From contig NZ_AP018448.1 of NCBI RefSeq assembly GCF_030294945.1, forward strand, positions 2,232,001 through 2,296,000: a stretch of 64,000 nucleotides of DNA, given 5' to 3'. How positions within the stretch are numbered: the stretch's first letter is position 1; every line of letters starts with the position of its first letter. The position numbers were made by a program, and so were the translations under genes. Of this stretch, positions 1-10,469 are shown piece after piece. Under the pieces are notes generated by a model. The model saw only the letters and a program-made list of their open reading frames with translations, ran no database searches and had not been told where the DNA came from. The stretch is from Streptomyces graminofaciens. Its GTDB lineage: Bacteria > Actinomycetota > Actinomycetes > Streptomycetales > Streptomycetaceae.

Positions 1-1125
1 CAGGCGAGCCGTCTGGTGGAGGAGCTGGGCGGTCCGAAGGCCTGGGCCGAGCGGACCGGAAGCGTGCCGGGACCTTCGTTCACGGTCACGAAGTGGGCCT
101 GGCTGGCCGAGAACGAGCCCGAGGCGATCCGCGCGACCGCGGCCGTACGGCTGCCGCACGACTACCTCACCGAGCGCCTGACCGGCCAGGGCACGACCGA
201 CCGCGGTGACGTCTCCGGCACGGGCTGGTGGGCCTCGGCGACCGAGGCGTACGACGAGGAGACCCTCGCCCATGTGGGGCTCGACCCGGCGCTGCTGCCC
301 CGGGTGGTCCGGCCGGGCGAGGTGGCCGGGACCGTACGGGACTCGCACGACCTGCCGTTCTCCAAGGGCACCCTGGTCGCGCCCGGCACGGGTGACAACG
401 CGGCCGCCGCGCTCGGCCTCGGTCTCAGGCCCGGTACGCCGGTGCTCAGCCTCGGCACGTCCGGAACGGTGTACGCCGTCTCCAAGCGACGCCCCGCCGA
501 CCCGACCGGCACGGTGGCGGGCTTCGCCGACGCGCATGGGGACTGGCTGCCGCTGGCCTGCACCCTCAACTGCACGCTGGCCGTCGACAAGGTGGCCGCG
601 CTGCTGGGCCTGGACCGCGAGGCGGTGGAACCGGGTGCGGGGGTGACCCTGCTGCCCTACCTGGACGGCGAGCGCACCCCGGCACTGCCGCACGCCTCGG
701 GCCTGCTGCACGGGCTGCGTCACGACACCACGGCCGGACAGCTCCTCCAGGCCGCGTACGACGGTGCCGTGCACTCGCTGCTCGGCGCGCTCGACCTGGT
801 GCTCGACGAGGAGGCGGACCGTTCCGCGCCGCTGCTGCTCATCGGCGGGGGCGCGCGGGGCACGGCCTGGCAGCAGACCGTGCGTCGGCTGTCGGGGCGC
901 CCGGTACAGGTGCCGGAGGCCAAGGAGCTGGTGGCGCTCGGTGCGGCCGCGCAGGCCGCCGGGCTACTGACCGGCGAGGACCCGGCCGCGGTCGCCCGCC
1001 GCTGGGACACCGCCCGTGGGCCCGTACTGGACGCCGTGGAGCGGGACGAGGAGACGCTGGGCCGGATCGCCGGGGTACTCTCCGACGCGGCGCCGCTGCT
1101 GGAGCGGGCCCCCGGCCTGCGTTGA
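1..1125 (+). CDS. xylB: Xylulokinase, 5' end cut by the window
   Basis: FGGY-family sugar kinase, most likely D-xylulose kinase, which phosphorylates xylulose with ATP to feed the pentose phosphate pathway in the cytoplasm. The frame is open from base 1, so the start and the N-terminal sugar-binding part lie upstream. The visible 370 or so residues include the glycine-rich ATP-site stretch GTGDNAAAALGLGL followed by LSLGTSGTVYA, and the C-terminal LIGGGARGTAW segment typical of the second FGGY domain. The ROK regulator starts about 80 bases downstream on the same strand, a pairing common for xylose genes. Another FGGY substrate cannot be fully excluded because the N-terminus is missing. Confidence 0.85.
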   Translation, partial: QASRLVEELGGPKAWAERTGSVPGPSFTVTKWAWLAENEPEAIRATAAVRLPHDYLTERLTGQGTTDRGDVSGTGWWASATEAYDEETLAHVGLDPALLPRVVRPGEVAGTVRDSHDLPFSKGTLVAPGTGDNAAAALGLGLRPGTPVLSLGTSGTVYAVSKRRPADPTGTVAGFADAHGDWLPLACTLNCTLAVDKVAALLGLDREAVEPGAGVTLLPYLDGERTPALPHASGLLHGLRHDTTAGQLLQAAYDGAVHSLLGALDLVLDEEADRSAPLLLIGGGARGTAWQQTVRRLSGRPVQVPEAKELVALGAAAQAAGLLTGEDPAAVARRWDTARGPVLDAVERDEETLGRIAGVLSDAAPLLERAPGLR

Positions 1126-1207
1126 CGAGACCGGAGGGTGTCTCATGGGAGAGGATGATCATCCCCGGGGCACCCACCGGGCAACTCCGACGAGATCCGA
1201 GGGAGGC

Positions 1208-2410
1208 ATGACCGCACCGCTGCACGAGCCCCATCCGAGCCGCCCCCGTCTGCCCGACACCCAGCAGGGCATGCGCCGTCGCAACCTCTCCCGGGTGATG
1301 CACACCGTCAACGCCGAAGGACCGCTGTCCCGGGCCGCCGTCGCCTCACGCATCGGTCTGACCCGGGCCGCCGTGTCGACGCTGGTGGACGAGCTGATCC
1401 GCTCCGGGCTCCTGGAGGAGCTGGGCCCCGAGCGGCCCGGCCGGGTCGGGCGGCCGGGGTCGGCGCTCGCCCTCAGCGGGCATGGTCCCGCCGGCATCGG
1501 TGCGGAGATCGGCGTGGACCATCTCGCGGTCTGTGCCGTGGATCTGCGCGGTGGCATACGCGCGCAGGCCGTGCGCCGCGGCACGAACCGCGGCCGGTCG
1601 CCCGAGCCGGTGATCGCCGAGCTGACCTCGCTGGTACGGCAGGTCGTCGCCGAGGCGGGCGGCGAGGGGCTGTGGCCCGCGGGCCTCGCGGTCGCCGTGC
1701 CCGGTCTAGTGGCTCGCGACGCGCGGACGGTGGTGCGCGCACCCAACCTTGACTGGCACGACACGGACCTCGGCGCGCTGCTGCCGGACGATCTGCCGGT
1801 GACCGTCGACAACGAGGCCAACTTCGGTGGTCTCGCCGAACTCTGGCTCGGCGAGGGCACCCCGCGCGACTTTCTGCATGTCTCCGCGGAGATCGGCATC
1901 GGCGGCGCGGCGGTCGTGGACGGGCGACTGCTGCGCGGCACCCGCGGTTTCGCCGGCGAACTGGGGCATGTGCCCGTCCGCCCGGAGGGCCCGCAGTGCG
2001 CGTGCGGTGGTCGGGGATGTCTGGAGCAGTACGCCGGTGAGGAGGCCGTGCTGCGGGCGGCCGGGCTGGAGCCGGGCGAGCACCGCGTCGAGTTTCTCGC
2101 CGAGCGGGCCGCGGCCGGCGACGAGGACGTACGCCGGGCCCTGCAGGGAGCCGGCACCGCACTCGGTATCGCGCTGACCGGTGCGGTGAATCTGCTGGAC
2201 CCCGAGACCGTGGTGCTCGGCGGCGCGCTGGCCGCGCTCGCGCCCTGGCTGTTGCCGTCGCTGAAGGCGGAGCTGGCGCGGCGGACAGCCGGGCCCGCCT
2301 GCGCCGTGACGGTGTCGCGGCTGGGGTCGCAGGGGCCGCTGCTCGGGGCGGCGCATTCGGTGGTGCGGGGGGTGCTGGACGATCCGGCGGCGGTCGGGGT
2401 GCGGGCGTAG
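1208..2410 (+). CDS. ROK-family transcriptional regulator (XylR/NagC type)
   Basis: Sugar-responsive DNA-binding regulator, probably of the neighbouring xylulokinase gene. The start is placed at ATG 1208 because a clear GGGAGG ribosome site lies just before it at 1201-1206; the frame is open further upstream. The first 80 residues form a winged helix (SRAAVASRIGLTRAAVSTLV). The rest is a ROK sugar-kinase-like domain: VDNEANFGGLAELW with the sugar-contacting residues, GFAGELGHVPV, and a CACGGRGCLEQY zinc motif. At about 400 residues it has the usual ROK-repressor length. Whether its ligand is xylose is inferred from context only. Confidence 0.85.
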   Translation: MTAPLHEPHPSRPRLPDTQQGMRRRNLSRVMHTVNAEGPLSRAAVASRIGLTRAAVSTLVDELIRSGLLEELGPERPGRVGRPGSALALSGHGPAGIGAEIGVDHLAVCAVDLRGGIRAQAVRRGTNRGRSPEPVIAELTSLVRQVVAEAGGEGLWPAGLAVAVPGLVARDARTVVRAPNLDWHDTDLGALLPDDLPVTVDNEANFGGLAELWLGEGTPRDFLHVSAEIGIGGAAVVDGRLLRGTRGFAGELGHVPVRPEGPQCACGGRGCLEQYAGEEAVLRAAGLEPGEHRVEFLAERAAAGDEDVRRALQGAGTALGIALTGAVNLLDPETVVLGGALAALAPWLLPSLKAELARRTAGPACAVTVSRLGSQGPLLGAAHSVVRGVLDDPAAVGVRA

Positions 2411-2673
2411 CCGGCAGGCTCAGCGGGACGTGACTCACGGATGTGCCCGGCTGCTTACGCGTGTACTTGCCTCCTGTGAGTGACGAAGTTATCCACAACG
2501 TCCTGGTTTTCCACTGTTTTCCGAGCGCTTCGGCTGCCCGACCGGCAAGCGCCGTACCGTGATTCACGTCGCGAGGCGCAGCCACACGGCCTCCACCTGC
2601 GTCTTTCGTACAGACCTCGCGTTGGAACAGGACCTTGTGCCGAACAGACCCTGTGTTGGAAAGGCGGATTCCC

Positions 2674-3273
2674 ATGGAACGAGCCGGCTCGTCGCCCAGC
2701 AGGCGGCGGCTGTTGAAGGGCACCGCCTTCGCCGCGCTCCCCTACACCCTGCTCCCGAGCCCCCGGGCCGACGCCCATCCGGCACCGGTCGACCACCCGA
2801 ACGCGATATGGGAGCCGGCGAGCCCCGCCAACTACACAGCGGCGGACCGCCCCACCGGCGACCCGGTCGACCTGGTGATCATCCACGTGACCCAGACGAC
2901 CTACAAGAACACGCTTCCGGTCTTCTGGAACCCTCGAAAACAGGTGTCCGCGCATTACGTCGTGCGGTCCGCCGACGGACGGGTCACCCAGTGCGTCCGG
3001 GAGCACGACATCGCCTGGCACGCGGGCGACTGGGACTACAACGCCCGCAGCATCGGCATCGAGCACGAGGGCTGGATCGAGCAGCCCGAGTATTTCACCA
3101 CCGCCATGTACACGCAGTCGGCCGCGCTCACCGCGGCGATCTGCGACAGGTACGGCATCCCCAAGGACCGCGCCCACATCATCGGCCACTACGAGGTGCC
3201 GGGCACCGACCACACCGATCCGGGACCGCACTGGGACTGGGCACGCTACATACGACTGGTCAACGCGGTCTGA
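2674..3273 (+). CDS. Tat-exported N-acetylmuramoyl-L-alanine amidase (Amidase_2)
   Basis: Predicted to cut the amide bond between muramic acid and the peptide stem of peptidoglycan outside the cell. Start at ATG 2674. The N-terminus has a twin-arginine signal (SRRRLLKG) followed by a hydrophobic stretch ending PRADA, so export by the Tat route is expected. The Amidase_2 zinc ligands are visible: His in LVIIHVTQ, and the HYEVPGTDHTDPGPHW segment near the C-terminus. About 199 residues, consistent with a single catalytic domain without a separate wall-binding module. It stands alone between the ROK and GAF regulators. Confidence 0.85.
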   Translation: MERAGSSPSRRRLLKGTAFAALPYTLLPSPRADAHPAPVDHPNAIWEPASPANYTAADRPTGDPVDLVIIHVTQTTYKNTLPVFWNPRKQVSAHYVVRSADGRVTQCVREHDIAWHAGDWDYNARSIGIEHEGWIEQPEYFTTAMYTQSAALTAAICDRYGIPKDRAHIIGHYEVPGTDHTDPGPHWDWARYIRLVNAV

Positions 3274-3392
3274 GACGAGGAGCGCGACCCGGCGCGCGAG
3301 ACCCGGCGCGGGAGTGTGGTCGTGCGGCTTGTCGGGCACGCGCCGGGCGGTGACGATGGGTCCAGGCGCAACGTGTTCCCCGGGAGGCCGAG

Positions 3393-4670
3393 TTGACCGA
3401 TTCATGGGTGGCTCTGGAGCAGGGGGCAGACCCCGTCGCACGGGTGCGGGAGCTGCGCCGCGCCCATGAGACGTTCACCCAGGCGGGTACGGTGCCGCGA
3501 CCGGTCCGTTCCGTGGTGGCCGACTCGTGGCGGCGCTCGGCCAGGGCCGGTGTCGGACCGGACGGTACCGCGAGCGTGGAGCTGACGGACGCCGACCTCG
3601 GCTCCTATCGCGCGGAGCACCCGCTGGCTCGGGCTATGCCGTTGGTGCGCGAGTTGCTGGGCTCGTTCGCGGCGGACGGCGAGCATCTGCTGGCCGTGTG
3701 CGACGCGCAGGGCAGGCTGCTGTGGGTGGAGGGGCATCCGGTGACGAGACGGCGGGCGGACGACATGAACTTCGTGCCGGGCGCACGCTGGGCGGAGTCC
3801 GCGGTGGGTACGAACGCTCCGGGTACGGCGGTCGCCGTGGACCGGCCCGTGCAGGTGTTCGCGGCCGAGCACTTCATACGGCGGGTGCAGCCATGGACGT
3901 GCGCGGCGGCGCCGGTGCACGATCCGCGCACCGGGCGGGTGCTGGGCGCGGTCGACATCACCGGCGGCGACAGGTTGGCGCACCCGCACAGCCTGGGCTT
4001 TGTGCAGGCGGTGGCGCGGGCCGCCGAGTCCCAGCTCGCGCTGCTCGCACCACCCGGCGCCGCCGCCGACGCGCTGGAACTGACCGCGTTGGGCCGGGAC
4101 GAGGCCCAACTCCTCGTCGGGGGCCGCAAGATCAGGCTCAGCCGTCGCCACAGCGAGATCCTGGTGCTGCTCGCCCACCATCCTGAGGGGCTGACGGGTG
4201 ACGAGTTGCTGTGCGCGCTGTACGAGGACGAGTCGGTGACGCCGGTGACACTGCGGGCCGAGCTGACCCGGCTGCGCAGACTGCTCGGTCCCGGACTGCT
4301 GGGGTCGCGACCGTACCGGCTGACCGTCGCGGTGGAGTCGGATGTGGCGGTAGTCGAGCGGAGGCTGGAGACGGGTTCGGTGACGGCGGCCGCGGCGGCG
4401 TACGAGGGTCCACTGTTGCCCGGTTCGCAGGCCCCGGCGGTGGCGCGACTGCGGCACCGGCTCGCCGACGGGCTCCGCACGGCCCTGGTCACCCGTCGCG
4501 ACCCCGACCTCCTGGCCGACTGGGCGCACGCGCCCTGGGGCGAGGACGACCTGGACGTATGGCGGGCACTCGCGGCCGTACGCCCGACGCCGGCCGTGCG
4601 GGCGCGGCTCAACGAACTGGAGGCGGAGTTGGCGGCGCCTCCGGGGTGGGGTCGCCTGTTGCGGCCCTGA
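3393..4670 (+). CDS. GAF-domain transcriptional regulator of aldehyde dehydrogenase
   Basis: Probable activator of the aldehyde dehydrogenase gene that follows. It starts at TTG 3393 after a GGGAGG site. Residues about 70-215 look like a GAF sensory domain of the AcoR type (DMNFVPGARWAESAVGTN, IRRVQPWTCAAAPVHD). The C-terminal half is a winged-helix part (RLSRRHSEILVLLAHHPEGL, LRAELTRLRRLLG) rather than the AAA+ and Fis domains of true AcoR, so it does not look sigma-54 dependent. This GAF plus winged-helix form next to an ExaC-like dehydrogenase is common in Streptomyces. The inducer is unknown, possibly an aldehyde or alcohol. Confidence 0.75.
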   Translation: MTDSWVALEQGADPVARVRELRRAHETFTQAGTVPRPVRSVVADSWRRSARAGVGPDGTASVELTDADLGSYRAEHPLARAMPLVRELLGSFAADGEHLLAVCDAQGRLLWVEGHPVTRRRADDMNFVPGARWAESAVGTNAPGTAVAVDRPVQVFAAEHFIRRVQPWTCAAAPVHDPRTGRVLGAVDITGGDRLAHPHSLGFVQAVARAAESQLALLAPPGAAADALELTALGRDEAQLLVGGRKIRLSRRHSEILVLLAHHPEGLTGDELLCALYEDESVTPVTLRAELTRLRRLLGPGLLGSRPYRLTVAVESDVAVVERRLETGSVTAAAAAYEGPLLPGSQAPAVARLRHRLADGLRTALVTRRDPDLLADWAHAPWGEDDLDVWRALAAVRPTPAVRARLNELEAELAAPPGWGRLLRP

Positions 4671-4842
4671 AATTCGTCCGGGTGCCTTGCCTGGGCGGAC
4701 CCGAGACTGATCGGAAGCACGACAATGCCGGACACCGACGTGAACGAGCGGGGGACGCAACCTCCTTGCAACATGCGGGTTTCTAGCCTCCTGGCGAGAG
4801 CCGCCCAACGGCGGGCGGCGCTTCTGTGGGAGGCAGGCACCC

Positions 4843-6366
<1,524 letters not shown>

Positions 6367-6377
6367 AGGCACGAAAA

Positions 6378-6415
6378 AAGGCGCCTGACCTGGGCTTTTG
6401 CCCGCCAGGCGCCTT
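6378..6415. terminator. Bidirectional-type terminator hairpin
   Basis: A 10-bp outer stem (AAGGCGCCTG with CAGGCGCCTT) and a 4-bp inner stem around a TTTT loop follow the aldehyde dehydrogenase stop by 12 bases. An A-run precedes the stem on the left side. It probably stops transcription from the dehydrogenase and could also stop transcription arriving from the integrase on the other strand. Confidence 0.8.
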
Positions 6416-6527
6416 CCTCTCGGCCCGCCAAGAGCAGGGACCGACTTACGTCATAACTCCCAGTTCCTCCCACCGCTGTCCCGCTCCTGACCAGTACTTC
6501 CGGACCAGTCACGGACCAAACCCGAAC
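6416..6527. other. Probable left junction of the integrated element
   Basis: This 112-base gap lies between the chromosomal terminator and the stop codon of the integrase. Integrases of this kind usually sit next to their attachment site, so attL should lie here or in the hairpin. No tRNA gene or tRNA 3' end is recognisable, and the matching attR is outside the window, so the core cannot be delimited. Confidence 0.4.
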
Positions 6528-7922
6528 TCACCCTTCAGACTCCGCGCCCTGGCTGACGCGGTCCCACTCCTGCATGGACTGCTCGATGAGGCGGTTGGCC
6601 TGTTCTCGGACGCCGTCCAGGAACTTGGCGTAGTGGCGGAAGAGGACCTCAATACTCTGGCCCGCGCGGCGAGCGCACTCGGCGGGGTCCACACCGGAGT
6701 ACAGCCAGAACGAGATCCCGGCGTGCCGGAGATCGTAGGGCCGCTTGGCCAGCTTGGAGGCGAGTTCTGTACGCGTCAGGACGTACTTCCGTGCCCGCGC
6801 CCACGTTGTGCCATACGCAGCCGCGTCCACGTAGTTGCCGGCCTGGTTCCGAAACAGTCGGCCGTCCGGCGCCACGCCGAAGCGTTCGATGTGCGCACGG
6901 AGCTTGCATACGAACTGCGGCGGGATAGGCACAGGCCTGGTTGCGGTAGCCGCGCGGCGCTTGAGGGAGTGCACCTCGTGCACCGAGCCGCTGTCCGTCC
7001 ACTCCTTGCCTGAGGTGACGACGCCACCCGAAAGGTTAAGCATCCCCCATCCGGAGTCGGGCAGATGGCACTGTTCGAACCGGAGATGAATGACCTCCGC
7101 AGGCCGCATCGCCGCGTAGTACATGCAGCCGAAGAACGCCTCCAGGTGAGGGCCGCGCCCGCGCTGCTGGGCAACCGCCGTGAGTAGCCGGGCGACCTGG
7201 GCTGGATTGGGAACGGCAGCCGGGTCCACCTCCTCGCTGACCACAGGAGCGTTCCACCTGAGCCCGTTGAGGGGGTTCTCCGTGAAGTAACCTCTCTCCA
7301 CAGCGACATTGAGGACTTCGTTGAACGCAGCCCGCTTGCGCCGTGCCGTCTTGGCAGCAGCCTCCTTGCCGTCCAGCTTGAGGCACAGGGCGTCCAGTGC
7401 CCGTCGCAGCACATCGGCTTCCGCGAGAGCGTTGACGGGCAGGGAGTTCCGCTTCATCCAGTCCAGTGCCTGCCGCCATTCCTCGACTGGCTCTTTCTCC
7501 CATGCCTTCTTGTTGAATGCCCAGGAGTACAAGGCTCGCCGCAGGACCCGCGGCTCCGGATAGGTCACGCCAGGGCGCACAAGGGCAGGCGTGATGGTGG
7601 CGAATGCGTCGGCCAGTGTGCGGCGGGTGTTTCCCGGCGTGCGGCCCCAACGCTGGTCGAGGTATTCGTGCGCAAGGTCGTACCATGTCGTCTGCTGCTT
7701 GATAGCTCGCAGTTCGGACGCTGGCAGCCCTGTGTGCTGGTCGAAGGGCTCACCTTCACGCGCTGCTGTCATCAGCTTTGCGCGCCTGCTCTCGGCGAGC
7801 CCGACGGTCATGAATGACTCTGATTTTTCGCGCCCATTGACCGTCCACCTGACCATAAACGGCTTGCGCCGATCGAGGCGCTCCCGTATATCCCAGAAGC
7901 GGACATTATAACTCATCGCCAA
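6528..7922 (-). CDS. Tyrosine recombinase (integrase) of the element
   Basis: Predicted to integrate and excise the element by site-specific recombination. 464 residues. The C-terminal half has the catalytic pattern: Arg273 in AAMRPAEV, Arg399-His400 in RPYDLRHAGIS, and the nucleophile Tyr431 in VLFRHYAKFL. The usual His of the LGHS box is Gln here (AGQSIEVL), a variant also seen with Asn in actinobacterial relatives. The N-terminal part resembles a SAM-like core-binding domain with an AP2-like start. It overlaps the excisionase-like gene by 10 bases, so the two are probably co-expressed. Its stop lies at the presumed element edge. Confidence 0.92.
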   Translation of the reverse strand: MAMSYNVRFWDIRERLDRRKPFMVRWTVNGREKSESFMTVGLAESRRAKLMTAAREGEPFDQHTGLPASELRAIKQQTTWYDLAHEYLDQRWGRTPGNTRRTLADAFATITPALVRPGVTYPEPRVLRRALYSWAFNKKAWEKEPVEEWRQALDWMKRNSLPVNALAEADVLRRALDALCLKLDGKEAAAKTARRKRAAFNEVLNVAVERGYFTENPLNGLRWNAPVVSEEVDPAAVPNPAQVARLLTAVAQQRGRGPHLEAFFGCMYYAAMRPAEVIHLRFEQCHLPDSGWGMLNLSGGVVTSGKEWTDSGSVHEVHSLKRRAATATRPVPIPPQFVCKLRAHIERFGVAPDGRLFRNQAGNYVDAAAYGTTWARARKYVLTRTELASKLAKRPYDLRHAGISFWLYSGVDPAECARRAGQSIEVLFRHYAKFLDGVREQANRLIEQSMQEWDRVSQGAESEG

Positions 7923-8110
7923 GTGTCAGAATCTCTTTCGCACTTGTCCCACCAGGCATCCAAGTCAGGACGACGACATCTGAGTTCACCATTGGGCAAC
8001 TTGATCATTCGGGGTGCTTCCCCGCGAGCGCGCATTCGATAGAACGCCGACGGACTCATACGGATCTCCGCGAGAACCTCGGCGAGCTTCAACGCCGGAG
8101 GACGAGCCAT
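7913..8110 (-). CDS. Excisionase-like helix-turn-helix protein
   Basis: Small 65-residue DNA-binding protein with a MerR/Xis-type winged helix (LAEVLAEIRMSPSAFYRMRARG, then a basic strand LRCRRPDLDAWW). It is likely the directionality factor that helps the integrase excise the element. It lies immediately upstream of the integrase and overlaps its start, the arrangement usual for xis-int pairs of Streptomyces elements. A role as a simple repressor of int cannot be excluded. Confidence 0.8.
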   Translation of the reverse strand: MARPPALKLAEVLAEIRMSPSAFYRMRARGEAPRMIKLPNGELRCRRPDLDAWWDKCERDSDTWR

Positions 8111-8470
8111 GCAATATCACCTTCGCATCGAGAAAGGCTTCATGCCGGAAATCCAGGCGCGCATCAAATGCAGAAGAGATCCCCATTTCTGCACGGCCGC
8201 CGCCCCGGAGTGGACGACAAGACGCAGCCAGGCATCACGCATCGATACAGCGGTGATTTCCTCACTGCGCACAAGCGAGCGGTCCGGAAGGAGACCTTGC
8301 GTAGCGAGCAGCAGTGGCCGTGGGCATGAAAGTGTGTGGTCATTGATGTACCAGCAGCTGGCAACAGCCACCCAACATCTCCTCTCGAATGCGTACGGCT
8401 CTGCCAACTGGGTCCGCCACGGCTCCACCGCCAAGCACAGCCGAATGCGAACACCATCAATGCTCTGGAA

Positions 8471-8509
8471 GATCCCCGGTTTCGGTAACCGGGAATCTTC
8501 TGCTATGTA
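8471..8509 (+). promoter_or_regulatory. Palindrome with -10-like box, copy 1
   Basis: Inverted repeat GATCCCCGGTT-TCGGT-AACCGGGAATC at 8471-8497, one base off perfect in the right arm, followed six bases later by TATGTA in a TGC-extended context. It matches copies at 56919, 60792 and 61804 in both palindrome and spacing. Read as a candidate operator overlapping the upstream part of a rightward promoter. It lies about 360 bases upstream of the leftward excisionase gene. Confidence 0.55.
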
Positions 8510-8538
8510 TCGCCCTGCACTACGACGGCCTGCTCGTC

Positions 8539-8788
8539 GCGCCTGATCCGCCTAGGTCACAAGGCCAGGCGGTACGAACGGAGGGCGGGGGGCGCACCAT
8601 CCGTGACGAGCACGGGCAACCTGTCGCCGGTGAGCCGGTCGAGGTTTCGCGCCCCTACACCCTCAAGCGCCAACAACCCAGGCGCCCCGTGGCGCGTTTG
8701 CTGCGCTGCGGTGCGCAGCGAGGTACGTAAGGATCTCTCGGCCACGGCGATAGCCGCGTTACAGCAGATCCTCGCCAATCAATCCTGA
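8539..8788 (+). pseudogene. Possible decayed small gene after the palindrome
   Basis: Right of the palindrome there is a protein-like stretch (TIRDEHGQPVAGEPVEVSRP, then YTLKR) in one frame and a second one (VRKDLSATAIAALQQILANQ, then a stop) in another. One frameshift near 8670 would join them into a peptide ending at 8788. No family is recognised and no good start is seen, so this may be a remnant or simply non-coding. Confidence 0.22.
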
Positions 8789-9500
8789 CGCGCAGACGCA
8801 GAGAGGCAGAGCCATGGAAAGGGTGCCAAAGTCCTCCGTCTCCTGGGCAGTCCAGGCGTTCGCGGCCCGAGCGGGACAGGGCGTGTGATGGGGGCGAATC
8901 GGAAGGCGGGACTCGACAGGTGGACCTCCTCGGAGCGGGACGCGGTCGTGGGACCCGGCAGCGCGGGACGCGTACTGACACAGCGGCCAGCCCTTTGCAG
9001 GCTGGCCTTCAATACCGCGCCCCGTGGCCGACCTTGTGTTTTCCGGGTCGTTGTACGTTGACATGATCCCGGACGGGGTTCCAGTCCCGTGGGCCACTTT
9101 CTCGTCTGCCGTGGGCGAATACGGCAGCGCGACTGAGGCAACCCCGCAGGGCATTGGCACTAGTTTGCGAGAAGGACGCTGCCTCCCTGCGCTGCGCGGC
9201 AGTCACGGTCGGATCGGCATCTGCCGGAAAAGAGCGGCGAGATGGGTGCGTTCACGGCCCGCCACCGGGCCTGAGCGGGCTCAAGGAGCTTCAAAATCAC
9301 GACCGTTAGCGATCAGGCTGCAGGAAGACGGAGCGCGCCCCGGAATCCCTGCCCAATTCTTCTACTTGCGTGATGTAGGAGGTGGCGCTCTGGCCGTCCC
9401 GAAGAAGCCGTCGAAGTTGGTGTGGAAGACCACGAGAACACCGACAGCGTGTAACTGCGCTGGACGGCGAAGCGCGACAGCGGCTCGGGCCACCTGCCGA
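8789..9500. other. Intergenic stretch, no convincing gene
   Basis: About 700 bases between the integration module and the lanthipeptide cluster. A hairpin GGCCAGCC/GGCTGGCC sits at 8985-9007. Open frames exist on both strands but none has a family match, a good ribosome site and sensible composition together. No tRNA or origin-like repeat is seen. Confidence 0.4.
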
Positions 9501-10457
9501 TCAGCGGCCCAGAACCGCTTCCCGGGCGGCACGCGACCAGATGGCCTGTTGAAGGGCGGTGAAACCCATGCGGTTCCAGTGAAAGAGGACGTGCCGGGAC
9601 AAGACGCTTCGGAGGCCAAGCCCAAGCCGCCCGTCCCGCGCACTGTCCGCCAGGGCACGCCCGCCGTGCTCCATGCTGGTCACCCAGTTCTGTAACGACG
9701 CGAGCGGGCCGTCATTGATTGCAGGGCCGGCGTCGAGCAGGAGTAGTTGCCGCATCGTGTCCGCCATGGCGCTGACCCTGTCGGCGGGAACGTCTTCGGG
9801 CAACGGCCGTTTGGCCTCGATCTGCCCCCACACGTCACCTTGCTCGCCCCATTCCAGTCCGGCGGCTCGCAGGAACAGGGTGGTGACGAGCAGAGAGGTG
9901 GCCTTCGCGTCGAGGGCTCCGTCGGTTTCGCCGGCGGCGTGCTGGTGGTAGTCGAGTACGCCAATGCTGTCGGTGTGGAACACCCGGTGAGTGATCGTCA
10001 GGCTGTCTGGGCCGCCGAAAGCAATGCTCTCCGGTTCGTACAGGTACGGGCGCCAGTCTTTCACCACGCTCCAGGACACCGCGCTGTCGAGGGCTTCGGT
10101 TACGTGCGCGATGACGTCCTCGGCCGGTGTGCCAGGGCTGGGGTGAACGCGCAGGCGCCAGCAGGGGTACTTGCGCAGGAACCACCACGCTCCGACGGGT
10201 GCACCGCGCAGGGAGGGCAGGAGGTAGGCGCGGAAGGTTTGTTCGGCGGTGGGGTAGTCGGCGAATTCGATGTTCACCTGGTGCCAGCCCTCGGGGCTGG
10301 CGTCGAGCGCAGTCCGGCCAGCAGTGCGGTACCGCTCGACCGCGTCAGCGAGCCAGGCGGGGCTCGTCCCCGCTCGGCTCGCTGCGTCCGCGATCGGCAT
10401 TCCGCCGAGAACGGACCAGATGGCTTCCTCCGCCGGGCTGGTGTCGTGCTCGTGCAC
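9501..10457 (-). CDS. Stand-alone lanthipeptide elimination-domain protein (thiopeptide-type, SpaB_C)
   Basis: Resembles the C-terminal glutamate-elimination domain of LanB enzymes, found as a separate protein in thiopeptide and some lanthipeptide clusters. It would remove glutamate from glutamylated Ser/Thr to give dehydro-amino acids. The core reads WHQVNIEFADYPTAEQTF, then GAWWFLRKYPCWRLRVH, matching the domain start. A roughly 50-residue helical N-terminal extension precedes it. 318 residues, GTG start. It is the last gene of the leftward operon. The operon's LanB already carries its own elimination domain, so this copy is apparently redundant or works on different residues. Confidence 0.78.
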   Translation of the reverse strand: MHEHDTSPAEEAIWSVLGGMPIADAASRAGTSPAWLADAVERYRTAGRTALDASPEGWHQVNIEFADYPTAEQTFRAYLLPSLRGAPVGAWWFLRKYPCWRLRVHPSPGTPAEDVIAHVTEALDSAVSWSVVKDWRPYLYEPESIAFGGPDSLTITHRVFHTDSIGVLDYHQHAAGETDGALDAKATSLLVTTLFLRAAGLEWGEQGDVWGQIEAKRPLPEDVPADRVSAMADTMRQLLLLDAGPAINDGPLASLQNWVTSMEHGGRALADSARDGRLGLGLRSVLSRHVLFHWNRMGFTALQQAIWSRAAREAVLGR

Positions 10458-10469
10458 TGTGCCGTCCCT

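Noticed and set aside
8471..8497. Palindromes as simple transcription terminators
   Set aside because: No U-tract follows. All copies are instead followed at a fixed distance by -10-like hexamers, and copy 4 has its arms too far apart for a terminator hairpin.
6367..9500. tRNA gene as integration target
   Set aside because: No cloverleaf, no TTCRANYC loop and no CCA-like end found near the integrase on either strand.
9024..9695. Rightward gene of about 220 codons before the lanthipeptide cluster
   Set aside because: No family resemblance, no ribosome site, and its end overlaps the elimination-domain gene on the other strand.
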